DNA from: JADGRB01 sp036267635
GTDB taxonomy: Bacteria > Myxococcota_A > Polyangia > Fen-1088
Length of the DNA stretch: 64,000 bases
Direction of reading: 5' to 3'
Assembly (NCBI GenBank): GCA_036267635.1
Contig: DATAVR010000012.1
Location: 1-64,000, forward strand
Shown: piece after piece, positions 50,401 through 57,665 of the stretch
Layout: each line of letters begins with the position of its first letter
How positions within the stretch are numbered: the first letter of the stretch is position 1
Program-made: the position numbers and the translations under genes
Notes under the pieces: generated by a model
Told to the model about the DNA's origin: nothing
The model's database searches: none
Seen by the model: the letters and a program-made list of their open reading frames with translations, nothing else

Positions 50401-51659
50401 AGGCGGTCATCACGCCCTCGTTCGCCGCCAGCATCGACAGCGAGAACGCGCAGGCGCTCCGTCGAATGATCAAGGCGATGATCCGGAGCAACGCCGACCT
50501 CCGGGCCATTCCGGTGTCGGTGATCGCCGACGTGCTCGCTTCGGCGGAGGTGACCGTCGAGGGGGAGCCGGGCGGCGTGCAGCGGGTGTTCTGGCCTGGC
50601 GCCGCCGGGGCGGGGGATGCCGGCGCCGCGCTGGTGCTGGCCGAGGGGGGACACTTTCGGGTGCTCGGGTTGACCAACGATCTGTCGCCGCTCGGAGGCG
50701 AGGCGCTGCGGGCGGCCGGCCAGGGCGACCTCGAGCGCGCGCGCCGGCTGCTCGACCACGCGGCCAGCGACGCCAGCCTGGGGACAGCCGACGAGCCGCT
50801 CTCGGCGTCGCCGCTGGTGGCGCTCTGGACGAAGGGGGTGGGGGCGCCTGCCCGCGAGGTGCGGATCGCCGCCGCGGCGCTGGCGGCGACCGAGCCGAAG
50901 CCGACCGAGGCGATCGCGCCGCTCCTCGACTGCCGCGCGCACCCGGCCAACGACCGCGCGGCGGCCGCCTGCGCCGTGGCGCTGCTGACGGTCTACGACA
51001 AGCTCGACAAGCTCGACGAGGGGGCGGCGCTGGCCGCGGAGCTGGTCAAGTTGTTCCCTCGATCGAAGCGCGCCTTCCTGGAACAGATCTCGCTGATGGC
51101 GCGGGCGCATCGCCAGGCGGAGGTGCGCGCGTTGCTCGAGGCGCGCGTGGCCCGCGATCCGAGCGATCACCAGGTCGAGAGCGCGCTCGCCAACCAGCTG
51201 CTCGAGATGGGGGACTTCGCCCATGGCGAGAAGGCGCTCGACGATCTGGCCAAGGCCGGCGCGCTGCCGTCGATGGTCTACAACCTCCGGGCCTGGCTGC
51301 GCCTCCTGCGCGGGCAGCTCGACAATGAGACGCTGGCGGCCGCCCAGCGCGCGGTCGAATCGAACCAGCGCCATGACGCCGCCATCCTGCACACCCTGGC
51401 CTCCGCTGAGGCCGAGCTCGGCCGCCCCGAGGAGGCCTACCACACGCTGCTCGAGGAGATGGATCGGCGCGGCGACGACGGGAACATCAGCGGCCCCGAG
51501 TGGTTCGTCATCGGACGGATCGCCGAGTGTTACGGCGCGCTCGACGCGGCCCGCGAGGCCTACGCCAAGGTGGCGCGTCCCAAGGAACACTCGCCGCTCG
51601 ACACCTGGAACCTGGCCGATCGCCGCCTGCGCGTGCTCGGCGCGGCACCGGCGCACTGA
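47493..51659 (+). CDS. Very large DUF3857 / transglutaminase-like / TPR exported protein
   Basis: The 1388-residue protein has a signal peptide (LAALLTLCLALRTSGARA). A DUF3857 domain spans about residues 65-260. A transglutaminase-like domain has the triad Cys350 in YGDCKDKALLL, His393 in FDHAIVYL and Asp407 in WIDATD. From about residue 690 on it is almost all TPR-like helices (AREQARRAVALDPKSSRAER, ALLEEAAQRHASAEPM, AAQRAVESNQRHDAAILHTL), broken by a small alpha/beta segment near 980-1060. DUF3857-transglutaminase proteins are common in Bacteroidota at about 650 residues. This one adds a second half of TPR units. The intact triad allows a protease or cross-linking activity. The role is unknown. 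Confidence 0.88.
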   Translation: MARQLAALLTLCLALRTSGARAEDPFSSSPPKARPPWETRFMSAPPTEVLAAAAAVKTPADTPVVILFEEMVHSYEDAHRSHHRYRQVYKILSQHGIEGWDRLSSGWAPWYEDKPALRARVVVPGGRTFGLDPKTIETSGLSGGDEAVFSDRQMVRAPIPGVAVGAVVEVEIEWTERVPLFEAGTTHRFFFGGSAPVEKARLQIEYPTELHVEHVIRKVTPLTQSLTMTGNRTTESYESGPYAALPEEVPGQPAETTLPAYVAYTTGRSWATVAAAYADVVDRQIGKPDLASYVRDAKKGLDLKRDREAIIGRLVARLGADVKYTGIEFGEASIVPRTPAEVFERRYGDCKDKALLLTALLRSAGIAAEVALLDSGFGPDVDPDLPGFGSFDHAIVYLPGPKPLWIDATDQFSAIGELPLGDQGRLALVAARGTKALLRTPEAPSTVNLTREDRTISVAEDGKVRVVEISALTGSAGHAIRADYSRAEKKQIEERLAGYLRSTYHAKTLGRWETSDFYDVSRPLRIDLETSDAGIGSISDDEVTVMLPLAELFERLPDFLRNPDGGEHKRAGGAATRTLDYVYGDPHVHELRYKVAAPHGFAPDPPPGEETVTLGPARYTAAYRIERDGTLSATFRFDSGKPRFSPAELAAFLAAMKTLGDRHLPSVTFHQTGEAELTAGRVREALAEFRRLDAQHPHEALHACQIARAYLDAGLGAAAREQARRAVALDPKSSRAERTLGWVLEHDLVGRRLKPGADPKGAEAAYRKAMALDTDDQVARASLVILLEHDAEGEQTFRPAPDRLSEVLQLHRELRKAERTGLLVNQLLDLLYAERFKEILADKEAIAGNATAQGIYVAAVGATAGPAEAAKSARALISDPDQAHEAMRLAGAELMALRRYKPASALLEEAAQRHASAEPMRQLADRLRTTRRREEVKLDDRTPSGAARLFFSTFFSLAASPDAAAFARLKAVITPSFAASIDSENAQALRRMIKAMIRSNADLRAIPVSVIADVLASAEVTVEGEPGGVQRVFWPGAAGAGDAGAALVLAEGGHFRVLGLTNDLSPLGGEALRAAGQGDLERARRLLDHAASDASLGTADEPLSASPLVALWTKGVGAPAREVRIAAAALAATEPKPTEAIAPLLDCRAHPANDRAAAACAVALLTVYDKLDKLDEGAALAAELVKLFPRSKRAFLEQISLMARAHRQAEVRALLEARVARDPSDHQVESALANQLLEMGDFAHGEKALDDLAKAGALPSMVYNLRAWLRLLRGQLDNETLAAAQRAVESNQRHDAAILHTLASAEAELGRPEEAYHTLLEEMDRRGDDGNISGPEWFVIGRIAECYGALDAAREAYAKVARPKEHSPLDTWNLADRRLRVLGAAPAH

Positions 51660-51677
51660 CCGGGTGGCGCGGCGGGT

Positions 51678-51689
51678 CGCCGATCGGCG
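51678..51689. terminator. Palindrome between convergent genes
   Basis: CGCCGATCGGCG is a perfect 12-base palindrome between the large TPR protein stop and the convergent damaged lipoprotein gene. It has no loop spacer and no T-run, so termination is only a possibility. Confidence 0.25.
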
Positions 51690-51694
51690 GTCGG

Positions 51695-52026
51695 CTACAG
51701 GGCCAGCGCTGGCGCGGGCGGCTGCAGCGGCGTCCCGCCTCCACCGACGGTGTCGGCCGCGTTGTTGTCGACGACGGCCAGCGCGCCGAAGAGGCGATCC
51801 ATGTCGCGTGCCCAGGGGGTCGCCTTCGACGATGGGGCCATGGTGAACCCCCAGTCGCTCTGAAACTGCGCGGTGAAGTCGCCGTCCGGGCCGAGCTCGA
51901 CGCAGAGGGCGTAGACCGCCCAGGCGATGTCGTCGACCACGTAGCCGCCGTAGTTCTGCAGCATGAAGGCGCTGCCACCGCCGCAGGAGCGCAGGTCATG
52001 AGGAGAGCGACTGCCACCGCGCGCAT
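51695..52026 (-). pseudogene. Probable lipoprotein gene with a frameshift near the signal peptide
   Basis: Two frames look complementary. From 52026 one reads a good lipoprotein signal (MRAVAVALLMTCAPA) and then turns into Arg/Pro/Ser-rich nonsense. Another is open through CGGGSAFMLQNYGGYVVDD and continues to the stop at 51695 with normal composition (89 residues from ATG 51964; FTAQFQSDWGFTMAPSSKA). A single-base loss near 51985-51995 would join MTCA to SCGGGSAF. It could also be a short intact gene starting at 51964, but that leaves the signal sequence unexplained. No family is recognised. Confidence 0.5.
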
Positions 52027-52029
52027 GAG

Positions 52030-52523
52030 CTATCGCTGGATCTCCACCAGCAGCACCCAGGAGTTGAGGATGGCGGCGGCGAACGAGAGCAACGTCCCCG
52101 GCACCAGCCAGTAGAGGCCGCCGCCGGCGCCCGCCAGCATCGACAGGCCGGCTACCAGCAGCGGGAGCGTGGCGATTTGATGGGTGAGCGCGCGGGTCAC
52201 GATCCAGGAGCGCCGCGTGTCGGGGGCGCCGGCGGCGCGGCGCTGAATCGCCAGCGGCCAGGCCCAGACGGCGACCCCCACCACGAAGATCTCCGCGCCG
52301 AACGCCACCCGCGGCTGCCCGGGGATGAGCCCCAGGGACGACACCACCAGCACGCCCACCAACATGATCAGCGATTACCGGCGCGGCCGGGGAGTTGGGG
52401 GAACGCCAGCACCTTGCTGAGGTTGATCGAGACCGCCACGAACAGGAGGCCGGTCAGCGCCGCCGCCGCGCCCACCTCGGCGACGAAAAAGCTCTCCCAG
52501 CCCGCCGTCGGATACGCAGTCAT
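52030..52523 (-). pseudogene. Four-span membrane protein gene broken by a frameshift
   Basis: From ATG 52523 the frame reads MTAYPTAGWESFFVAEVGAA, a membrane helix and VSINLSKVLAFPQLPGRAGNR, then stops at 52368. The rest is in the next frame from 52365 (MLVGVLVVSSLGLIPGQPRV ... LLSFAAAILNSWVLLVEIQR) and ends at 52030. Inserting one base at about 52370 gives a continuous protein of about 163 residues with four hydrophobic segments. I recall this layout from small membrane proteins sometimes labelled modulators of FtsH; this is not verified. True mutation and assembly error cannot be told apart here. Confidence 0.7.
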
Positions 52524-52564
52524 TCTGGCCAGCCTACCACCGGCATAAAGTGGGTGAGCACGAG

Positions 52565-53284
52565 ATGAAGCTGCACTTCAAGGACGACCTCTATGACGCT
52601 CAGCTGCTGCGCGCGGTCGGCCACGCGACCTATCGCGGGGCGGAGATCGGCGAATGTCCGGCGACGGTCGATCGGGTGAAGGAGCTCGACGCCGATGGTT
52701 GGTACGACGCCTGGATGAAGACTGCCGACCGCATTCGTGCGATCGCCGACGAGAGCCTCGCCGCCGCGCGCACGGTCTCGGCACGTCGCGAAGGTCGACG
52801 ACCGAAGGCGTCCTCTCGTGATCCTCGTCGGTGGATACGACAGCACCATGGAGGAGTCGTACTTCTTCAACGTGGGGAGCCCGAACGGATTCAAGCGCGC
52901 CCTCCTGCGCAGGATCTTGAGGTCGGTGCTCGCCTATCCCAGCAAGGGGTGGGCGATGCGCCACGCGCTGCTGGTCCACGACGTTCCGACCGTCGAGGCC
53001 TATTTCGAGCTCATGCGGTCCTACACGCTAGAGGGCTTCATCGAACGCATTGCTTGCCCGACCCTCGTCTGCGACGCCGAGGACGACGACGTCGCCGCGT
53101 TCGCCAGGACCACGTTCGACCGGCTCGAAGGCCCAAGACCTATCTGCGGTTCCTGGGCAGCGATGGGGCTGGGGCCCACTGCGAGAGGGGTGGCCGCGCG
53201 CTCTTCCACGAAAAGGTCTTCGCCTGGCTGGCGGGCCTCGGCGGCGCCCTGGCTGGGGCGGCCGCCCCGATCTCCGCCGCCTAA
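52565..53284 (+). pseudogene. Degraded alpha/beta-hydrolase (FrsA/esterase-like) gene
   Basis: Three pieces of one hydrolase lie in two frames. Piece 1 (from 52565) is MKLHFKDDLYDAQLLRAVGH to DESLAAARTVSAR. Piece 2 (about 52790-53130, another frame) reads VDDRRRPLVILVGGYDSTME, then NGFKRALLRRILRSVLAYPS and CPTLVCDAEDDDV. Piece 3, back in the first frame, reads PKTYLRFLGSDGAGAHCERG and ALFHEKVFAWLAG. The acid and His regions survive. The GxSxGG nucleophile segment expected between YDSTMEESYFF and NGFKRAL is absent, so a central block appears deleted. Frameshifts alone could be sequencing errors; the missing core could not. It was probably once about 380 residues. Confidence 0.75.
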
Positions 53285-53306
53285 ATCGCGCAGCCGAGCG
53301 TGCTCG

Positions 53307-54932
53307 TCAGAGCCGGCTGGCGTAGGCCGTCTGCATCGGCGGGTAGAGCGCCAGGTCGGGCAGAGCGTTGTAGTTGTTGCCCGAGCGCGACCAGAGCGCG
53401 TGCGTCGTCACCGTCGACGGATCGGACGTCTGCTTGGCGTTCCAGGTCCCCTGGGTGGTCGGCTCCCAGTCGAAGGTGCCGAGCCCCTGGTTGTTCGGCA
53501 GCCCGAACAGGACGTCGTTGATCTCGCGCTCCATCGGGCCGTACTCGGCGGCAAAGAAGCGAATGTTCGGGTAGGCGGTCACGAGTTGCGAGAACGTCGA
53601 CTGCCACATGCTCTTCGTGTTCGCCGTGCTGGAGGTGTCCCCCTGGTACGACTGGTAGCAGGACTCGCCGAAGGCGTCCGGCGTGGCGCCCTGCTTGATG
53701 GCGTTGTCGAGCCAGCTCTTGGTCGTCGAGTAGGCGTTCCCGCGATCGATGTGGAACGAGATGAGGATGCCCGTGTCGACCGCCTTGACGCCCGCGATGC
53801 CGGCCTTGAGCAGCATGCCCAGGTTCGGCCAGCCGGCCGTGCTGGCCGCGCCGGTGACCTTGGGGGTCATGCCGCTGATCGGTTGCCCGCCGGAGTCGCA
53901 GATGTGCAGGTCCATCCCGGGCGTCGTCTCGTTGCCGATCTGCACCATGTCGGGGCGGGCGCCGCCGGCGACGAGCGCGCTGATCGAGCTCTGCACGTAG
54001 CTCTGCAGCGCGCCGGCCAGATCGGTGATGTTGGTGTACCCCTGCCAGGCGACGGGCATGCACTGCTTGCCCGGGTCGGCCCAGTTGTCGCTCATGTGGA
54101 AGTCGACCAGCAGGCCCATTCCGGCGGCTTTCACCAGCTTGCCGAAGGCAACGGTGTGCGTGATGTCGTCGTAGCCGTTCGTCCTGTCGTAGCCGTCGGA
54201 GGCCTTCGGGTCGACGAACGTCCGCAGGCGCACGAAGTTCAGGCCGTTCGCCTTCATGGCCGTCAGCAAGTTGTTGATGGCGGTCGTCCCGGCCGTCTCT
54301 TGGTCGGTGACGTCGGCGCCGAAGAAGTAGCTGGGCAACGTGCTGCTGCTGCCGCCGGTTCCGGTGCCGCCGGTTCCGGTGCCGCCGGTTCCGGTCGTGC
54401 CACCCTTCGCGCCCCCGGTGCCCGTGGCACCGCCAGTCCCGGTCGTACCGCCCGTGGCGCCGCCAGTCCCGGTCGTACCGCCAGTCGCGCCGCCAGTCCC
54501 GGTCGTGCCGCCTTTGGCGCCGCCGGTTCCGGTCGTGCCGCCGGTTCCGGTGCCGCCGGTTCCGGTCGTGCCGCCTTTGGCGCCACCCGTTCCGGTCGCG
54601 CCACCGGTCCCGCTTGCTCCGCCGGTCGCCGTCGCGCCACCGGTTCCGGTCGCGCCCCCGGTTCCGGTCGCGCCACCGGTCCCGGTCGCGCCCCCGGTTG
54701 CCGTGGTTCCACCGGTTCCCGTGGCGCCGCCCGTTCCGGTCACCGCGCCGCCGGTTCCCGACCCGCCGCTTCCACTGCCGCCCGATCCCCCTTCACCGGT
54801 CGCGCCGCCGGTCGCTGTCGACCCGCCGGTCGCCGAGCTGCCACCTTCACCGTCGTCGGTGTTGCCGCTCTGACTGTTGGCGCAACCCAAGAGGGTGGCC
54901 GCAAACAAGAGGAGATAAGCGTGCTTGGACAT
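53307..54932 (-). CDS. Glycoside hydrolase family 53 endo-beta-1,4-galactanase lipoprotein
   Basis: This 541-residue lipoprotein has lipobox ATLLGC (Cys17), about 170 residues of TGTGGATGTGG/KGGTTG linker and a GH53 barrel. Diagnostic strings are SYFFGADVTDQE, NFVRLRTFVDPKASDGYD, LLVDFHMSDNWADPGKQ, acid/base Glu in VQIGNETTPGM, and nucleophile Glu in FFAAEYGPME. GH53 enzymes cut beta-1,4-galactan side chains of pectin (type I arabinogalactan). The start follows GGGAG. It stands alone, 20 kb from the other hydrolases, but shares their anchor and linker design. Confidence 0.94.
   Translation of the reverse strand: MSKHAYLLLFAATLLGCANSQSGNTDDGEGGSSATGGSTATGGATGEGGSGGSGSGGSGTGGAVTGTGGATGTGGTTATGGATGTGGATGTGGATGTGGATATGGASGTGGATGTGGAKGGTTGTGGTGTGGTTGTGGAKGGTTGTGGATGGTTGTGGATGGTTGTGGATGTGGAKGGTTGTGGTGTGGTGTGGSSSTLPSYFFGADVTDQETAGTTAINNLLTAMKANGLNFVRLRTFVDPKASDGYDRTNGYDDITHTVAFGKLVKAAGMGLLVDFHMSDNWADPGKQCMPVAWQGYTNITDLAGALQSYVQSSISALVAGGARPDMVQIGNETTPGMDLHICDSGGQPISGMTPKVTGAASTAGWPNLGMLLKAGIAGVKAVDTGILISFHIDRGNAYSTTKSWLDNAIKQGATPDAFGESCYQSYQGDTSSTANTKSMWQSTFSQLVTAYPNIRFFAAEYGPMEREINDVLFGLPNNQGLGTFDWEPTTQGTWNAKQTSDPSTVTTHALWSRSGNNYNALPDLALYPPMQTAYASRL
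54340..54840 (-). repeat. Gly/Thr linker repeat of the galactanase
   Basis: About 28 units of the 18-base type, encoding TGTGGA, with a second sub-type of KGGTTGTGG form. It is the longest linker in the window. Confidence 0.85.
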
Positions 54933-55070
54933 GGTTCTCCCGGGGGGGTAGGAGGTAGGCGGACAGTCGTCACCGGTACTTGTCGTCCGAGCCCCCGGAA
55001 ACCAATCACGGACGAGCTGACTTTTTTTGTGCCGCGCCCCGGCGACCGCCCCGAAGCGGCGCCCCCGAAT
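54933..55070. other. Intergenic region upstream of the galactanase gene
   Basis: A 138-base gap that should hold the galactanase promoter and the 3' end of the propeller lipoprotein transcript. A run of seven T on the plus strand (about 55021-55027) is on the wrong strand to end either leftward gene. No clear operator is seen. Confidence 0.4.
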
Positions 55071-56078
55071 CTAACGAATGGCGAACGTCTCGTAGACCTC
55101 GGCGTTCCCGGAGCGCGTCGACGACAGCATCATGTAGCTGAGATCCGGGGAGAGACTGGAGTCGGAGTCGTAGGCGGTCGAGTCGACGTCGCCGAGCAGC
55201 ACCGGCGTCTCGAACGCCTCGGAGATCGACTGCCGCGCCGACCAGTAGATGTCGCCCGCGCCCGACTTCATCGAGGTGAAGAAGATGACCAACCCGCCCT
55301 GAGCGATGAAGGGGTCGTATTCGTCGCTCGGGCTGTTGACGCCGGGGACCGGCTGCGGCGCCCCCCAGGCGCTGTCGACGTTCGGGCGCGAGGTCCAGTA
55401 GAGGTCATAGTTGGCGCCGCCAGCGCTGCCGGCCAGGTCGACGCGATCCGAGCTGAAGAACAGCATCGTCTCGGTGGCGTCGACAGCCGGGGCGAAGTCG
55501 GCGGCGCCGCTGGCCAGCTCCGGCACGGCCGCGGGCGCGCTCCAGGCCGCGGTGCGCGCGGCGCGGGTGGCCTGCCAGATTTGGGCGTACCCCTTGGCGC
55601 GGTCGGTGGCGAACCAGATCGTGAGGCCGTCGAGCGAGATGCCGGGGCACCACTCGTCGTTGCCCGAGTTGAGCTCGGCGACGGCGGTGGGCGTCCCCCA
55701 CGGATCGTCCGACGAGGCCCGGCGCGAGGTCCAGATGTCCTTCGTTCCGGCGCGCGTCGACATGAAGTAAAGCTCGAGCAAGTCGCCGGTAAAGGTCGGA
55801 TCTTCATCGATTGAGCTGGCGTCGGAGAGCGCCGCGACGAGGGTCGGCGTCTGGAAGTGCGGCGGTGTGGCCAGCGGGACGCCGCCCATGTCGGCGGCCG
55901 CGGCGCCGCCACCATCGAGGAGCGTCCCCAGGAGGTCGTCGCGCCGGCTACAGGCCGGGCAGAGCGCCGACAGCGCCAACGACGCGAGCAGCAGGTGGCG
56001 CGCCCAACGGCGTGCCAGACGCCGCGCAACGACTGCACATTTGACCCGCGGCTTGACCTCCGCAACCAACTTCGACAT
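55071..56078 (-). CDS. PD40-type beta-propeller lipoprotein
   Basis: This 335-residue exported protein has a weak lipobox (LCPAC, Cys43). A propeller of at least four PD40-like repeats follows, each with an S(S/T)xR or SxD turn: LLELYFMSTRAGTKDIWTS, LTIWFATDRAKGYAQIWQA, TMLFFSSDRVDLAGSAG and VIFFTSMKSGAGDIYWSAR, then YMMLSSTRSGNAEVYE. This repeat is that of TolB-like WD40 PD40 domains, which bind proteins or glycans. The start at 56078 avoids an extension antisense to the sigma gene. It is divergent from the ECF sigma factor gene across 34 bases and may be controlled by it. Confidence 0.85.
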   Translation of the reverse strand: MSKLVAEVKPRVKCAVVARRLARRWARHLLLASLALSALCPACSRRDDLLGTLLDGGGAAAADMGGVPLATPPHFQTPTLVAALSDASSIDEDPTFTGDLLELYFMSTRAGTKDIWTSRRASSDDPWGTPTAVAELNSGNDEWCPGISLDGLTIWFATDRAKGYAQIWQATRAARTAAWSAPAAVPELASGAADFAPAVDATETMLFFSSDRVDLAGSAGGANYDLYWTSRPNVDSAWGAPQPVPGVNSPSDEYDPFIAQGGLVIFFTSMKSGAGDIYWSARQSISEAFETPVLLGDVDSTAYDSDSSLSPDLSYMMLSSTRSGNAEVYETFAIR

Positions 56079-56112
56079 CGTTGAAAGCGCAGTGTCGCGG
56101 TTCTCCAAGCAA

Positions 56113-56766
56113 ATGAACAGTGAGGAGGCGCAAGCGGCCGGCAGCGCCACGGCGTCCGGCGCCCTGGCGTCGTTGCACCCGCCGGACGATCTGCTGGGCG
56201 TGGCGCGCGCGGCAGGGCGCGGGGACTCCGACGCGGCGGCGACGCTGGTGTCGGAGCTGGGCGGCGGGATGCTGCGGGTGGTGCGCAAGGTGATGGGCCA
56301 CCAGCACCCCGACGTCGACGACGTCACGCAGGACGCGGTGCTGGCGCTGCTGGGATCGCTGGAGACTTTTCGGGGCGCCTGCAGCGTCGAGTACTTCGCG
56401 CGGCGGATCGCGCTGCTGACCGCGCTCGGCGCGCGCCGGCGCGCCAAGGTCCGTCAGCGCGAGGCCGAGGCCGAGGGGGGCGCGATCGACGAATTCCCCG
56501 GCGACGAGCTCTCGCCGCTGGCGACGACGGTCGCCAGCCGACGTCGCGTTCTCGTGCGGCGGCTCCTCGACGATCTCCCCGAGGTGATCGCCGAGGCGCT
56601 CGCGCTGCACTTCATCCTCGACCACACCGTCGAGGAGATCGCGGAGGCCGCCGCGGTTCCCGCCAACACCGTCTGGAGCCGGCTGCGGCTCGGCAAGCTG
56701 GCGTTGCGCCGCAAGCTCGAACAGGACGCGCCGCTTGCCGAGATGCTTCGGGGGACGAGCCGATGA
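56113..56766 (+). CDS. ECF-type RNA polymerase sigma factor
   Basis: This 217-residue sigma factor has region 2 at about residues 30-110 (VVRKVMGHQHPDVDDVTQDA, then FRGACSVEYFARRIALLTAL) and region 4 at about 145-200 (LPEVIAEALALHFILDHTVE, EIAEAAAVPANTVWSRLRLG). The linker is acidic and Ser/Pro-rich. The start is placed at ATG 56113; in-frame sequence upstream is antisense to the lipoprotein. The stop overlaps the anti-sigma start (ATGA). It probably controls its own operon and the divergent propeller lipoprotein. Confidence 0.92.
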   Translation: MNSEEAQAAGSATASGALASLHPPDDLLGVARAAGRGDSDAAATLVSELGGGMLRVVRKVMGHQHPDVDDVTQDAVLALLGSLETFRGACSVEYFARRIALLTALGARRRAKVRQREAEAEGGAIDEFPGDELSPLATTVASRRRVLVRRLLDDLPEVIAEALALHFILDHTVEEIAEAAAVPANTVWSRLRLGKLALRRKLEQDAPLAEMLRGTSR

Positions 56767-57665
56767 CGGGCGACGACTGCCGGAGCGAGCTGCTGGTGAC
56801 CGCGCGGCGCGGACGGCTTTCGGACGCCGGGCGCCTCGCGCTCGACGCGCACCTCGGCGCCTGTGCCTCCTGCCGGCTGTCGTACGACGTCAGCGCCGAT
56901 TTCGACGCGGCCGACGTGGTCGATCTGCACGACGGGGCGCGCATCCGGGCGCTGGCCGATCGGGCCCGCCGTCGCGGCGGCCGGAGCGGGCGGGCGCCTG
57001 TCTCGCTACGCGCGGTCGGTGCCGCCGCGGCGCTGGTCATCTTCTGCGGCTCGGCCAGCGCCGCCGTCTGGTGGTGGCACCGGCCTGCGCCGTCACCAAC
57101 CGCCGCCGCGCGTCCCTCGAGCGCTCCGCAGCCGGAGAGCACGGTGAAGCGCCTTCGCGGCACGGCGGTAGCCGTCGTGACGTCCGTGGCACCGCAGACC
57201 GCGGCGTCTCGTTCGCCGGAGGCGCCTGCCCGCCCACGCACAGCCCGGGCGGCTTCGCGCGCGGCCGTCGAGACGGTCCCCGCCGGTCCAGCGGCTGCGG
57301 CTTCGATCCTGCGGCAGGCGACGGAGGCGCGGCAGCGCGGGGAGCGGGCGCGGGCGGCCGAGCTCTACCACCGGCTGCAGCGGGAATTTCCGGCCTCGGC
57401 CGAGGCGGCGCTGTCGGCCATCCCGCTCGGCGGGTTGCTGCTCGACGACGGGCTCCCGCGGGCGGCGCTGACCGAATTCGACGGCTATTTGACCAGGGCG
57501 CGCGGCGGGGCGCTGATCCCGGAGGCGCTGTACGGGCGGGCGCGGGCGCTGGCGCGCCTCGGCGACCGCGCCGAAGAGCGCCGGACCTGGATGCGTCTCT
57601 GCGCCGATTTTCCCGACAGCGCCTACGCGCCGCTCGGACGTCACCGGCTCGCCGAGATCGAGTGA
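56763..57665 (+). CDS. Anti-sigma factor with zinc-binding N-terminus and periplasmic TPR domain
   Basis: The 300-residue protein starts with a zf-HC2-like ZAS region (His30, Cys34 and Cys37 in DAHLGACASCR), which would clamp the sigma factor encoded just upstream. One membrane helix follows (about 80-105, VGAAAALVIFCGSASAAVWWW). A Pro/Ser/Ala-rich tether leads to TPR-like repeats (ILRQATEARQRGERARAAEL, YHRLQREFPASAEAALS, PEALYGRARALARLGDRAEE). The outside TPR part may sense envelope partners, a common anti-sigma layout in myxobacteria. Both gene ends overlap neighbours (ATGA and GTGA). Confidence 0.9.
   Translation: MTGDDCRSELLVTARRGRLSDAGRLALDAHLGACASCRLSYDVSADFDAADVVDLHDGARIRALADRARRRGGRSGRAPVSLRAVGAAAALVIFCGSASAAVWWWHRPAPSPTAAARPSSAPQPESTVKRLRGTAVAVVTSVAPQTAASRSPEAPARPRTARAASRAAVETVPAGPAAAASILRQATEARQRGERARAAELYHRLQREFPASAEAALSAIPLGGLLLDDGLPRAALTEFDGYLTRARGGALIPEALYGRARALARLGDRAEERRTWMRLCADFPDSAYAPLGRHRLAEIE

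Noticed and set aside
47789..51328. 1179-residue frame in the other plus-strand phase of the DUF3857 gene
   Set aside because: Extreme Arg/Gly/Ala content and no motifs; the other frame has a signal peptide and catalytic triad.
48729..51656. 975-residue minus-strand frame opposite the DUF3857 protein
   Set aside because: Shadow of an intact domain-rich protein; no start context or motif.
53580..54860. Gly/Thr linker repeats considered as CRISPR or recent minisatellites
   Set aside because: Units are contiguous with no spacers and vary at synonymous positions within an open frame.
55021..55027. T7 run as a terminator
   Set aside because: On the plus strand, where no gene ends nearby; the leftward transcript would carry A7.
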